Below are positions 7,672-17,892 of a DNA stretch of 64,000 nt, one piece after another; position 1 is the first letter of the stretch; every line of letters begins with the position of its first letter. A program made the translations under genes and the position numbers. The DNA is from an uncultured Lachnospiraceae bacterium (GTDB lineage Bacteria > Bacillota > Clostridia > Lachnospirales > Lachnospiraceae), in NCBI GenBank assembly GCA_910587045.1, contig CAJULG010000002.1, positions 229,661 through 293,660 of the forward strand. Direction: 5' to 3'. The notes below the pieces were generated by a model. That model was given only the letters and a program-made list of their open reading frames with translations, did no database searches and was not told where the DNA came from.

Positions 7672-9171
7672 ATGCGGGTATCAGAATTGATGCAGGGACT
7701 GGAATATATAAAATTGCAGGGGAGCCTGGAGGTGGAAGTGACGGAAATAGAGTACGATTCCCGACAGGTAACGGAAGGAAGCCTGTTTTTTTGTATTCCC
7801 GGAAGCGTGCGGGACGGACATGAATTCGCACCAGAGGTAGTGGAACGGGGGGCCGGAGTTTTGATCGTTGAGCATCCGGTTTCTGTACCGGAACAGATCA
7901 CAGTACTTCAGGTACCGAATGCCCGGTATGCCATGGGGATGATGTCCTCTGTCTTCTATGGGGAACCGTCGAAAAGGCTGACGGTGATCGGTATTACGGG
8001 GACAAAGGGAAAGACCACGACGGCCTATATGATCCAGTCCATGTTAGAGAAGACCGGACATCGGACCGGCCTGATCGGAACCATAGAGATCATGGATGGA
8101 GTCCGGACGGTTCCGGCTGCCAATACTACGCCGGAATCCGTTTTGCTGCAGCGTACGCTCCGGGATATGGTAAAGAACGGGCTGGACAGTGTGGTAATGG
8201 AGGTATCCTCGCAGGGATTAATGCTGGACCGGGTGGCAGGCGTAGACTTTGATTATGGGATATTTACCAATCTTTCAGAGGATCATATCGGTCCGAATGA
8301 GCATGCCAGCTTTGAAGAATACCGGGGATGGAAGGCAAAGCTCTTCCGGCTTTGCAGGATCGGAATACTGAATGCAGATGACCCGTACTATGAAGAGATG
8401 TTGGCCGGACATACCTGTCAGGTGGTCACCTATGGCAGGAAACCGGGGCTGGATTATTGTGCGAATGACTGGAAGCTGCACAGTGAGGATGGACACCTGG
8501 GTATCGAGTACCGGTTATCCGGTAAGGCGGAAGGCAGACTGATGGTAAATATACCGGGGAAATTCAGTATCTATAATTCCCTGTCTGCAGTTGCAGTGGC
8601 AAATGAGATGCAGGTGCCTTTTGACGTGATCCAGCAGGTATTGACAACCGTCAGAGTCCGGGGACGGGTGGAACTGATCCCGATCTCGGATGCCTTTACC
8701 ATACTGATCGATTATGCCCATAATGCAGTCAGTCTGGAAAGTATACTGGAAACACTTCGGGATTATCAGCCCGGGCGTCTGGTAGCTGTCTTTGGCTGCG
8801 GCGGGAACCGCTCCAAGACCAGACGGTATGAGATGGGCGAGGTCGCCGGGCGGCTGGCGGATTTTACGATCATTACCTCAGATAATCCGAGATTTGAAGA
8901 GCCGCAGGATATTATCAATGATATTGTTACCGGAATGTCCAGAACGCAGGGAGAATACATAGAGATCATGGATCGGAAGGAAGCGTTCCGTTATGCGATC
9001 CTGAATGCCCGGCCGGGAGATGTGATCGTGCTGGCCGGAAAAGGACATGAGGATTATCAGGAAATAAAGGGTGTAAAATACCACATGGATGAGCGGGAGC
9101 TGATCCGGGAGGTATTGGAGGAAGCCGATGTCAGCAAAATATGTGGATATAATAATCGATATTTCGCATGA
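7672..9171 (+). CDS. murE: UDP-MurNAc-tripeptide synthetase (meso-DAP adding)
   Basis: This 499-residue Mur ligase adds the third stem-peptide residue to UDP-MurNAc-L-Ala-D-Glu in the cytoplasm. The ATP-binding motif GITGTKGKTTTAY lies at about 109-121, and the central and C-terminal Mur ligase domains are complete. The specificity motif reads DNPR (in TSDNPRFEEP), the version found in meso-diaminopimelate-adding enzymes, so the wall is predicted to be DAP type. Its 3-prime end overlaps priA by 44 bp. The overlap is supported by GGAGGAA upstream of the priA ATG. Confidence 0.95.
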   Translation: MRVSELMQGLEYIKLQGSLEVEVTEIEYDSRQVTEGSLFFCIPGSVRDGHEFAPEVVERGAGVLIVEHPVSVPEQITVLQVPNARYAMGMMSSVFYGEPSKRLTVIGITGTKGKTTTAYMIQSMLEKTGHRTGLIGTIEIMDGVRTVPAANTTPESVLLQRTLRDMVKNGLDSVVMEVSSQGLMLDRVAGVDFDYGIFTNLSEDHIGPNEHASFEEYRGWKAKLFRLCRIGILNADDPYYEEMLAGHTCQVVTYGRKPGLDYCANDWKLHSEDGHLGIEYRLSGKAEGRLMVNIPGKFSIYNSLSAVAVANEMQVPFDVIQQVLTTVRVRGRVELIPISDAFTILIDYAHNAVSLESILETLRDYQPGRLVAVFGCGGNRSKTRRYEMGEVAGRLADFTIITSDNPRFEEPQDIINDIVTGMSRTQGEYIEIMDRKEAFRYAILNARPGDVIVLAGKGHEDYQEIKGVKYHMDERELIREVLEEADVSKICGYNNRYFA

Positions 9172-11389
9172 GGCGATCGACCGGGCATTTCAGTATGAAG
9201 TGCCCCTTTCTTTGCGTGAAACGCTTTCCGTAGGAATGCAGGTACAGGTTCCCTTTGGCAGAGGAAATCACCTGCGTACCGGCTATATCATTGGTCTGAG
9301 TGATGAGCCGGAGTATGACCCGGAGAAAATAAAGTCCGTACACAGCATAGTGGAAAATCAGGTGCCGGTGGAGGGGCAGCTGATCCGGCTTGCCGCCTGG
9401 ATGAAGGAGACCTACGGCTCTACCATGTATCAGGCATTAAAAACCGTCATGCCGGTGAAGGAGCGGGTGCGTCCGATCGAGCATAAGACCCTGCGGCTTT
9501 CGGTTTCTCCGGAGGAGGGAAGGCTCCGGCTCCTGGAATACAGACGGAAGCATAGTGTGGCAAAGGCACGGCTGCTGGAAGCCCTGCTGGAAAACGGAGA
9601 TATTCCCTATGAACTGGCACAGAGTAAGTTGAATATCAGTAAAGGCACGTTTGACCGCCTGCAGGAGGAGGGAACCCTGGAAATCCTGACCCGGACCCAG
9701 TATCGTCAGGCAGGGACTGCCAGACGGATGTCAGAGCCGGAGCCAGAGTTAAATATGGCACAGCAGGCTCTGGTAGAGGAATTCCGGCAGGATTATCATA
9801 GAGAAGAGTATCATACCTACCTGTTGCACGGAGTGACAGGCAGCGGCAAGACAGAGGTCTATATGCATGCCATTGATGTGGTACTGGCCCGGGGCAGACA
9901 GGCGATCGTCCTGATACCGGAGATTTCCCTGACATTTCAGACCGTGATGCGGTTTCGCCGGCATTTCGGCGAGCAGATTACCATCTTAAATTCCCGCATG
10001 AGCAAGGGAGAACGCTATGACCAGTTTCAGCGGATCCGAACGGGAGAGGTGAAGATTGTCATCGGGCCGAGATCTGCTTTATTTGCACCATTTACGGATC
10101 TGGGGCTGATCGTCATAGATGAGGAGCATGAGAGCAGCTACAAGAGTGATAATCTGCCAAAGTATCATGCCAGAGAAACGGCACAGGAACGGGCAAGGAT
10201 TTGTCATGCCAGCGTGATCCTCGGTTCAGCCACGCCCTCGGTCGTGTCATACTACAGGGCAGAGCAGGGGGAATACAGGCTGTGGCAGTTGGAGAACCGG
10301 GCAGCACAGCAGGCATTGGCCCGGGTGGAGATCATTGATCTGCGCGAAGAACTGAGAACGGGTAACCGGAGCCGGTTCAGCTATCGACTGCAGGAGCTGA
10401 TCGCAGAACGGTTAGAGCGGGAACAGCAGTCGATCATCTTCATGAATCGCCGGGGATATGCCAGCTTCGTATCCTGCAGGAGCTGTGGAGAGGTGGTGAA
10501 CTGTCCACACTGTCAGGTGTCTTTAACCTATCACGATCACCATTCCGACCGGCCAAAGCTAATCTGTCACTATTGTGGCTATACGGAGGATTATGTACAG
10601 CAGTGCAGGAACTGCGGTTCAAAGTTGATCGGACGGTTTGGCTCCGGCACCCAGCTGGTAGAGGCAGAACTGAAGGAACTCTTTCCGGCTGCCCGGATCC
10701 TTCGAATGGATGCGGATACGACGAAGGGAAAGGATGGACATGAGGCTATTCTGGCTGCGTTCGGTGAGGGGAAAGCAGATATTCTGGTGGGAACGCAGAT
10801 GATCGTAAAGGGACATGATTTTCCAAATGTAACGCTGGTAGGAATCCTGGCGGCAGATTTATCCCTTCACAATCAGGATTATATGGCGGGAGAACGTACC
10901 TTTGATCTGCTGACACAGGCAGCCGGACGCGCCGGACGTGGAGCCGAGCCGGGAACAGTGGTGATCCAGACCTATGAACCGGAGCATCCGGTGATTCAGG
11001 CAGCAGCCGGGCAGGATTATGCCGCCTTTTATGAGAATGCCATTGCATACCGCAGGCTACTGAAGTATCCGCCGGTGTATTCCATGCTTGCAGTACTGGT
11101 GACAGCCTCCCGGGAGGAGCAGGCAGAAGCTGCTGCACGGAAGCTGGCTGATCTTCTGCGGAATCAGCCGGAGAATACAGGGAGCAGGGCGGTCCTTCGG
11201 GTGGTAGGTCCGGCTGCGCCCGTTATTGCTAAAGTGAAAGATATTTACCGAAGGGTGATCTATGTTAAGTCTCTGGAGGAACCGTGTCTGTTACTGGCCA
11301 GACAACAGTTAGAGGAATATGCAGCGGCACTGGAAGCATCCGGGGAATGCAAGGTGTATTTTGACCGCGATCCAATGAAGGGATACTGA
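9128..11389 (+). CDS. priA: primosomal protein N-prime (replication restart helicase)
   Basis: This 753-residue superfamily 2 helicase reloads the replisome at stalled forks. In order it has an N-terminal 3-prime-binding domain, Walker A GVTGSGKTEVY, the DEEH box, a cysteine-rich zinc module (CRSCGEVVNCPHC and CHYCGYTEDYVQQCRNC), and helicase motifs including AAGRAGRG. The start at 9128 is preferred because GGAGG lies just upstream and the N-terminus VDIIIDISHEAIDRAFQYEVP is typical. It overlaps the end of murE by 44 bp, which suggests translational coupling. Confidence 0.96.
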   Translation: MSAKYVDIIIDISHEAIDRAFQYEVPLSLRETLSVGMQVQVPFGRGNHLRTGYIIGLSDEPEYDPEKIKSVHSIVENQVPVEGQLIRLAAWMKETYGSTMYQALKTVMPVKERVRPIEHKTLRLSVSPEEGRLRLLEYRRKHSVAKARLLEALLENGDIPYELAQSKLNISKGTFDRLQEEGTLEILTRTQYRQAGTARRMSEPEPELNMAQQALVEEFRQDYHREEYHTYLLHGVTGSGKTEVYMHAIDVVLARGRQAIVLIPEISLTFQTVMRFRRHFGEQITILNSRMSKGERYDQFQRIRTGEVKIVIGPRSALFAPFTDLGLIVIDEEHESSYKSDNLPKYHARETAQERARICHASVILGSATPSVVSYYRAEQGEYRLWQLENRAAQQALARVEIIDLREELRTGNRSRFSYRLQELIAERLEREQQSIIFMNRRGYASFVSCRSCGEVVNCPHCQVSLTYHDHHSDRPKLICHYCGYTEDYVQQCRNCGSKLIGRFGSGTQLVEAELKELFPAARILRMDADTTKGKDGHEAILAAFGEGKADILVGTQMIVKGHDFPNVTLVGILAADLSLHNQDYMAGERTFDLLTQAAGRAGRGAEPGTVVIQTYEPEHPVIQAAAGQDYAAFYENAIAYRRLLKYPPVYSMLAVLVTASREEQAEAAARKLADLLRNQPENTGSRAVLRVVGPAAPVIAKVKDIYRRVIYVKSLEEPCLLLARQQLEEYAAALEASGECKVYFDRDPMKGY

Positions 11390-11510
11390 TATTGTTTCAA
11401 AATTGCAATTATTATAAAAAGATGGTAAAATTACAAAACAGATTGTTATGAGATTAATATGGCAGAAATGCAGATGAGATCAGCAGGAAAATGAAAGGCA
11501 GGAAGTAAAA

Positions 11511-11972
11511 ATGGGAACTCGTAAAATCCGGATTGAAGGCGATCCGATTCTTAGGAAACAATGTAAGCCGGTGGATAAGGTCACACCGAGATTGTTACAG
11601 TTGATCGATGATATGTTTGACACCATGTATGAAGCGAACGGTGTGGGACTGGCCGGCCCTCAGGTCGGGATCCTGAAACGTGTCGTCGTGATCGATGTAG
11701 GGGATGAGCATCCACTGGTATTGATCAACCCTGAGATCCTGGAAACCTCCGGCGAACAGACCGGTGATGAGGGCTGCTTAAGCCTGCCTGGAAAAGTCGG
11801 TACGGTAACCCGTCCGAATTATGTGAAGTGCAGGGCATTTGATGAGAATATGGAACCGATCACGGTGGAAGGAACGGAACTGCTGGCTAGAGCCATCTGC
11901 CATGAATTGGATCATCTGGATGGCGTATTATATCGGGACCGCGCAGATGGCGGGGTTCGGGATATAGAATAG
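11511..11972 (+). CDS. def: peptide deformylase
   Basis: This 153-residue metalloenzyme removes the N-formyl group from nascent proteins. All three family motifs are present: GVGLAGPQVG (motif 1), EGCLSLPG (motif 2, with the metal-binding Cys) and HELDHLDG (motif 3, with the two metal His and the catalytic Glu). It sits directly before fmt, which installs the same formyl group. The 121-bp gap upstream is AT-rich with several weak promoter-like elements, none convincing. Confidence 0.97.
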   Translation: MGTRKIRIEGDPILRKQCKPVDKVTPRLLQLIDDMFDTMYEANGVGLAGPQVGILKRVVVIDVGDEHPLVLINPEILETSGEQTGDEGCLSLPGKVGTVTRPNYVKCRAFDENMEPITVEGTELLARAICHELDHLDGVLYRDRADGGVRDIE

Positions 11973-12031
11973 AGAAGCGTTTCGGAAGCAGGACAGAGAC
12001 AGGATGGAACAGGAAAGAGGCAGGTGACAGT

Positions 12032-13003
12032 ATGCGGATCATTTTCATGGGGACCCCGGAATTTGCAGTACAGGTTCTGGAAGCGATCATTCAGGAAGGA
12101 CATGAGGTGGCAGGTGTTTATACACAGCCGGATAAACCCAGGGGAAGGGGAAAGAGTGTACAGTATACACCGGTAAAGGAACTGGCCATGGAATATAATA
12201 TTCCGGTCTTTCAGCCGGAACGGGTGCGGGATCCGGAGGTGGTTGCGGAACTGAGGACGCTGGCACCAGAGGTGATCGTGGTGGTAGCCTTTGGACAGAT
12301 TCTTCCGGAGACAATCCTGAATCTGCCTCCACTGGGGTGCATTAATGTACATGCCTCCCTGCTGCCCAGATATCGGGGAGCGGCGCCAATCCAGCGCGTG
12401 ATCATTGATGGTGAAACGGAAAGCGGTGTAACTACCATGTATATGGCAAAGGGACTGGATACCGGAGATATGATCGAGCAGAGGGTGGTTCCCATTGATC
12501 GGAAGGAGACCGGTGGCAGCTATCATGACAAGCTGGCGGCAGCAGGGGCAGAGCTTTGTCTGTCGACCCTGCAGAAGCTGGCAGAAGGGACAGCACCGCG
12601 GATTCCACAGGATGACCGGAAAAGCTGTTATGCCCATATGCTGAATAAGGCGATGGGAGAGCTGGATTTTCAAAAGCCGGCAGAGGAATTAGAACGACTG
12701 ATCCGGGGATTGAATCCGTGGCCCAGCGCTTATACCTGGCTGCAGGGAAAGAGTCTGAAGATCTATGAGGCGGAAGTGGTAAAAAGCGAGACAGACAGTC
12801 ACGGGATGAATGATATGCCGGGAACGGTCATAGCGGTAGATAAGACCAGTTTCACTGTACAATGCAATCCGGGAGCTTTACGGATTGATTCTCTGCAACT
12901 AGAGGGCAAGAAACGGATGAAAACAGCAGCATTTTTGTTGGGATATAAGCTTTCTGCGGGTATGCGGCTTGGCAGCGGGCTGGAGAATACCAGGGATAAT
13001 TGA
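12032..13003 (+). CDS. fmt: methionyl-tRNA formyltransferase
   Basis: This 323-residue enzyme formylates initiator Met-tRNA using 10-formyl-THF. The N-terminus MRIIFMGTPEFAV, the formyl-THF-binding HASLLPRYRGAAPIQ segment and a C-terminal OB-like tRNA-binding domain are all present. It forms a functional pair with def upstream. The folate enzymes that supply one-carbon units (fhs, folD) are at 54153-56748. Confidence 0.97.
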   Translation: MRIIFMGTPEFAVQVLEAIIQEGHEVAGVYTQPDKPRGRGKSVQYTPVKELAMEYNIPVFQPERVRDPEVVAELRTLAPEVIVVVAFGQILPETILNLPPLGCINVHASLLPRYRGAAPIQRVIIDGETESGVTTMYMAKGLDTGDMIEQRVVPIDRKETGGSYHDKLAAAGAELCLSTLQKLAEGTAPRIPQDDRKSCYAHMLNKAMGELDFQKPAEELERLIRGLNPWPSAYTWLQGKSLKIYEAEVVKSETDSHGMNDMPGTVIAVDKTSFTVQCNPGALRIDSLQLEGKKRMKTAAFLLGYKLSAGMRLGSGLENTRDN

Positions 13004-13029
13004 TTTGGTTGCATTTGGGAGGAACTTTT

Positions 13030-16000
13030 ATGAAAAGGAAAAAAACACTACAGGAAATCAGTTATGTGGTACTTTTGCTGGCTGCTATCGTAGTTTTGTT
13101 TGGCTGGTATACGAATCAGAACCGGAACCGGATGGAGGAACGGAATAAGAATTATGCCGCGGATTCTGCCAGACTGAAGGTGGAGCAGATCGATGTTGAG
13201 TTAAGTAATGCTTTGAGCCGGATCAGTACCTATGCCTACTTTTTGGGAGAAGGACTGACAGAGCCGGAAGTGACTGCACAAATGCTAAAGGAAATAGAAG
13301 CAAATTCCCAGTTTGATGTTGTTATTTTTACAGACATTAATGGTATGGATCTTGCATCGGAGGGACAGACGGCGGATGTAACGGATCGTGATTTTTATAA
13401 AGATGGTATCAATGGAGGAAAAGGAATTGATATCGTATTTGAACCGTACATTTTTGATGAGGTAATGGCGTGCTTTTATGCCCCGGTCCGCTATGAGGGA
13501 AAAATTATCGGTGTACTGCGGGGGGCATATCTGGCAGAGGAATACTTAAAAAATATGCTTGCAACGACCTATTTTAATGAACCGGCAGACGTTTTTCTCT
13601 GTACGACAGATGGTATGGTGATCGCAAGCTCCGATGAAGAGAGTCATAATGGAAAGCTGTTGGAGATTCTGCTAGAGGATGGTGTGATAGATGCAGGTAC
13701 TGCAGAGAAGGCAGAGGAGGTATTTCAGAATGGTGGTGCAGACACTTTTCTTTGTGATGCGAACAGTAAAACAGATAATATCTGTGTGATGCAGCTTCCG
13801 AACAACGGGTTTGTTCTGGTACAGACGTTTCCAAAGAAGATAACACAAAGCATGATCCGGGATGAGAATCTTGTGGGAGTACGTCTGGAAATAATGCTGA
13901 TCCTGCTGTTTGTAATCTATATTATAACTCTTATCGTCCGGGCCGGCAGGGAACGCAAACAATTAAAGCGGGAAAATCAGGAGATGGGGTATATTACGGA
14001 TGGTGTGAACAAGTTGTTCTCCCGCTTTTCCATGGTTGATTTTGAGGCTGATACCTATCAGTATCTGGCAGGAACAAGGCCGGAGGATGAGCGGGTTCCG
14101 ACGCATGGGAAATACGAGGATCTGGCAGATTATCTTGCTTCTATCATGATCAATGAGGACGAACGCCAGAAATTTTGTGCATTTCTGGATAAAGAAACTG
14201 TTATTGCAGCATTGGCGGAACAGAATGACATTCGTTATGAGTGTCATGTTATGCGGCATGGACATGCAGAATGGGAGCATGCCAATGTTATCTGTCTGGA
14301 ACGAAAGGATGGAAGGGCAGATAAAGTATTATTCATTCGTCAGAATATCACGGAAATAAAAGAAAAGGAACTGCGTATTCATGCGGAGATGGCGCTTGCT
14401 GATCGGAAGGAACGGCAGTACCGGATCGCGATAACCTCCAATGCTTTCTTAACGTTTGAATTCAACCTGACACAGGACCGGATCGAACAGGATATTGTCC
14501 GGTCGAGGGACGGAAGCCAGGTATCTCTGCTGGAATATTTTGGATTGCAGGTGCCATGTAAAGCTTCTGAATGCTTTGAACGCTGGAAAGCGTTTATCCT
14601 GGAAGAATCCCTGGAGGAATATACTGAAAAAGTAAACACGGAATATCTGCTGGAACGATTTGAGCAGGGGGAATCCGAGGTCGTTGTGATTTACTGGGGC
14701 CGGGTTTCTTCGGAAGAGCAGATGTGTGTGCGCCAGTCCTTTATTATGACGCAGGATTACGATACGGATGACATAATGGTCATGGTAGTAACAAATGATA
14801 TTACAGAGCAGGTTCAGAAGCAGAGAGAGCAGACGCAGGCATTACAGGATGCTCTGATGCAGGCACAGCATGCGAATCAGGCAAAGACCACCTTCCTCTC
14901 TAATATGTCCCATGATATCCGTACACCAATGAATGCCATTATCGGATTTTCTACGATCGCTGCCAGTCATATTGATAACAAGGATCAGGTACGTGACTGC
15001 CTGCAAAAGGTTCTGGCCTCCAGCAATCATTTGTTAAGTCTGATCAATGATATTCTGGATATGAGCCGGATCGAGAGCGGCAAGGTGCAGATCAAGGAAC
15101 AGGAATGTAATATTTCAGAGTTGATGCATAATCTGGTGAATATCATCCAGTCTCAGGTAAAAGCAAAACAACTGGATCTGTTTATTGATACCTTTGAGGT
15201 TGTGAATGAGGATGTTATTGCAGATGCATTAAAGCTGAATCAGATCTTTATTAATCTGTTAAGCAATGCGGTAAAATATACCCCGGCCGGAGGAACCATT
15301 ACCTTCCGGATCATGCAGAAGACCACGTTCCGTCATGGATATGGAGATTATGTGTTTATCATTAAGGATAATGGAATGGGAATGTCGCCGGAATTTGTCC
15401 AGCATATCTTTGAACCATTTGAGCGGGAGGTTACTGTTACCCAGAGCGGTATTCAGGGTACCGGACTTGGAATGGCGATCACAAAGAATATTGTTGAAAT
15501 GATGAATGGTACGATCACGGTAGAGAGTGAGGTCGGAAAGGGAAGCACCTTCACAGTGGAACTGGGCTTAAAGCTTCAGGACGTGGAAAAGAATGCGGAA
15601 CAGATCAAAGAATTAGAGGGAATGCGGGCGCTGGTGGTAGATGATGATTTCAATACCTGTGACAGCGTAAGCAAGATGCTAAAGCAGATCGGTCTGCGTT
15701 CGGAATGGACGACCTCCGGCAGAGAGGCGGTTTATCGTGCAAAGATTGCCCACGAGGAAGGTGATTCTTACCACACCTATATCATTGACTGGCAGATGCC
15801 GGAGACCAGCGGTGTGGAGACTGCGAGAAGAATTCGCAGTGTGGTTGGAGAAGAGGCACCGATCATTATCCTGACAGCATATGACTGGACTGATATTGAG
15901 GAGGAGGCAAAAGCGGCAGGGGTTACTGCGTTCTGTGCAAAACCGCTCTTTATGTCTGATCTGAAGTCGGTACTGCTTGCTGCAAACAGTCTGGTGGATA

Positions 16001-16422
16001 AGGAAGAGGAACAGGCGCCTGTCTGGACCCTGACGGATTTCAGGGGAAAACGTATTCTGCTGGTGGAGGATATTGAACTGAACCGTGAGATCGCCGAAGT
16101 GATCCTGACGGAAGCCGGATTTCAGGTTGAAACTGCACCGGATGGAACGGATGCAGTTGCCATGGTAGAGAAATCAGAGGAATATTATTATGATGCGATA
16201 TTGATGGATGTCCAGATGCCGATCATGAACGGGTATGAAGCAACCCGGACGATCCGGAATATGGCAAGAAAGGATGTCGGGAGTATGCCGATCATTGCCA
16301 TGACAGCCAATGCATTAGAGGAGGATAAGGAAGCAGCATTAAAGAATGGAATGAATGCGCATATTGCAAAACCGATCAATATGGAAATATTTATTTCGGT
16401 TCTGAAGGAATTTCTTAGTTAG
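13030..16422 (+). CDS. hybrid sensor histidine kinase with two receiver domains
   Basis: I place the start at 13030 (1130 residues) because GGGAGG lies seven bases before that ATG; the frame is open from 13000. In order: TM1 (about 12-27), an extracellular Cache-type sensor (about 28-285), TM2 (about 286-304), one or two PAS-like regions, HisKA with phospho-accepting H628 (NMSHDIRTPMNAI), HATPase (DNGMGMS, GTGLGMAITKNI), REC1 with D920 (YIIDWQMPETSG) and REC2 with D1060 (ILMDVQMPIMNG). It is a large membrane signalling protein that probably runs an internal phosphorelay. There is no Hpt domain and no partner regulator next to it, so the output is unknown. It interrupts the otherwise conserved def-fmt-rsmB-rlmN order. 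Confidence 0.92.
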   Translation: MKRKKTLQEISYVVLLLAAIVVLFGWYTNQNRNRMEERNKNYAADSARLKVEQIDVELSNALSRISTYAYFLGEGLTEPEVTAQMLKEIEANSQFDVVIFTDINGMDLASEGQTADVTDRDFYKDGINGGKGIDIVFEPYIFDEVMACFYAPVRYEGKIIGVLRGAYLAEEYLKNMLATTYFNEPADVFLCTTDGMVIASSDEESHNGKLLEILLEDGVIDAGTAEKAEEVFQNGGADTFLCDANSKTDNICVMQLPNNGFVLVQTFPKKITQSMIRDENLVGVRLEIMLILLFVIYIITLIVRAGRERKQLKRENQEMGYITDGVNKLFSRFSMVDFEADTYQYLAGTRPEDERVPTHGKYEDLADYLASIMINEDERQKFCAFLDKETVIAALAEQNDIRYECHVMRHGHAEWEHANVICLERKDGRADKVLFIRQNITEIKEKELRIHAEMALADRKERQYRIAITSNAFLTFEFNLTQDRIEQDIVRSRDGSQVSLLEYFGLQVPCKASECFERWKAFILEESLEEYTEKVNTEYLLERFEQGESEVVVIYWGRVSSEEQMCVRQSFIMTQDYDTDDIMVMVVTNDITEQVQKQREQTQALQDALMQAQHANQAKTTFLSNMSHDIRTPMNAIIGFSTIAASHIDNKDQVRDCLQKVLASSNHLLSLINDILDMSRIESGKVQIKEQECNISELMHNLVNIIQSQVKAKQLDLFIDTFEVVNEDVIADALKLNQIFINLLSNAVKYTPAGGTITFRIMQKTTFRHGYGDYVFIIKDNGMGMSPEFVQHIFEPFEREVTVTQSGIQGTGLGMAITKNIVEMMNGTITVESEVGKGSTFTVELGLKLQDVEKNAEQIKELEGMRALVVDDDFNTCDSVSKMLKQIGLRSEWTTSGREAVYRAKIAHEEGDSYHTYIIDWQMPETSGVETARRIRSVVGEEAPIIILTAYDWTDIEEEAKAAGVTAFCAKPLFMSDLKSVLLAANSLVDKEEEQAPVWTLTDFRGKRILLVEDIELNREIAEVILTEAGFQVETAPDGTDAVAMVEKSEEYYYDAILMDVQMPIMNGYEATRTIRNMARKDVGSMPIIAMTANALEEDKEAALKNGMNAHIAKPINMEIFISVLKEFLS

Positions 16423-16431
16423 GAGAACAGT

Positions 16432-17889
16432 ATGTCGAGTGAAATAAATATCCGCGGACTGGCAGTAGAGACCCTGACGGAGCTTGACCGGGGGCGAAAG
16501 AATGCCAGTGAAGCCATGCATGCTGTTCTGCGGAATTATCAGTATCTGAGTAAACAGGAGCGGAGCTTTTATACCCGGTTATGTGAAGGAACAATAGAAT
16601 ACCGGCTGCAGTTGGACTATCTGATCAACCAGGTATCCAGGACACCGGTAGAAAAGTGCAGGCCTTATATCCGGAACCTTCTTCGTATGAGCCTGTACCA
16701 GATCCGCTATATGGACAGAATTCCGCCGGAGGCGGCCTGTAATGAAGCGGTAAAGCTGGCAAAAAAGAAGGGATTTCAGCATCTGAGCAGTTTTGTAAAT
16801 GGTGTCCTGCGGAACCTGATCCGGCAGCAGGCAGTTCTTTCCCTTCCACAAAAGAAAGAGGATCCATGCTCTTATTATTCGGTCACCTATTCTATGCCGG
16901 AATGGCTGGTGGAGCGTCTGCTCTGCTGGTATCCGGAGGATATTGTAGAAGATATGCTGGGTACTTTTTTAGCGGAGGCACCTCTTACTGTCCGGGTGAA
17001 TCAGATACAGGGTACCAGAGAGGCAGTAAAAAAGGCATTGGAGCAGGAAGGAATTCAGGCAGAAGACGGGTATTATACGGAGAATACCCTGCGGCTCTCC
17101 GGCATAAATTATATGAACCGGATCCGGTCATTTCGTCAGGGGCTGATCACGGTACAGGATGAGAGTTCTGTCTTACAGGGATGTCTGTTAAAGCCTCAGG
17201 CTGACAGCCGGATCCTGGATGTCTGTGCAGCACCGGGAGGAAAGAGTCTGTACGCGGCAGAGCAGTTGTATCTGACGGGACATGCGGCAGCATCTGCCGG
17301 CTGCAGTTCACAGAGTTTAGAAATGAGTGCAGGATTAAAAAAGCTTGTTCCGGGTTCGGTCATGGCGCGGGATATCAGTGAAAAAAAGGTAGAGCAGATC
17401 ATAGAAAATGCAGAGCGGATGAAGATTTCAAATCTAAGGACAGAGGTTTGGAACGCCCTGCAATCAGATCCGGACTGTGAGGATCAGGCAGATATTGTCA
17501 TTGCGGATCTGCCCTGCTCGGGCCTTGGCGTACTTGGCAGGAAGGCGGATATTAAATACAGGCTGGATTCCGGACAGATAAAGGAACTGGTATGCTTGCA
17601 GCGGGAAATCCTGACAACTGTGATTCCGTACATTCGATATGGAGGACGTCTTTTGTACAGTACCTGTACAGTGAATCCCGAGGAAAATGAGGAACAGGTA
17701 TGGTGGATGAGGAAACAGTTTGGACTGGAACCGGTCAATATAAGAGATATGCTTCCGGCATCACTGGTTCAGGAACTGTCAGATCAGCCGGGAACGGATC
17801 TGGAGGGTGGTTATGCCACTCTGCTGCCCGGGCGTCAGCATTGTGACGGTTTCTTTTTGGCGGCACTATACAAGCCGTCGGAGGGATAA
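16432..17889 (+). CDS. rsmB: 16S rRNA (cytosine-967-C5)-methyltransferase
   Basis: This 485-residue protein has an N-terminal NusB-like RNA-binding domain (about 1-150) and a C-terminal SAM-dependent RNA m5C methyltransferase domain. Motifs seen are DVCAAPGGKS (SAM binding), DLPCSGLGV (with a conserved Cys) and STCTVNPEEN (catalytic Cys). Between the SAM-binding motif and the next strand there is an insertion of roughly 20-25 residues (around TGHAAASAGCSSQSLEMS) not usual in RsmB. It lies 3 bp upstream of rlmN. Confidence 0.93.
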   Translation: MSSEINIRGLAVETLTELDRGRKNASEAMHAVLRNYQYLSKQERSFYTRLCEGTIEYRLQLDYLINQVSRTPVEKCRPYIRNLLRMSLYQIRYMDRIPPEAACNEAVKLAKKKGFQHLSSFVNGVLRNLIRQQAVLSLPQKKEDPCSYYSVTYSMPEWLVERLLCWYPEDIVEDMLGTFLAEAPLTVRVNQIQGTREAVKKALEQEGIQAEDGYYTENTLRLSGINYMNRIRSFRQGLITVQDESSVLQGCLLKPQADSRILDVCAAPGGKSLYAAEQLYLTGHAAASAGCSSQSLEMSAGLKKLVPGSVMARDISEKKVEQIIENAERMKISNLRTEVWNALQSDPDCEDQADIVIADLPCSGLGVLGRKADIKYRLDSGQIKELVCLQREILTTVIPYIRYGGRLLYSTCTVNPEENEEQVWWMRKQFGLEPVNIRDMLPASLVQELSDQPGTDLEGGYATLLPGRQHCDGFFLAALYKPSEG

Positions 17890-17892
17890 GGT

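Noticed and set aside
11912..12673. 253-codon minus-strand frame across def and fmt
   Set aside because: It lies antisense to two conserved genes. Its composition (many His, Cys, Arg) is typical of a shadow frame.
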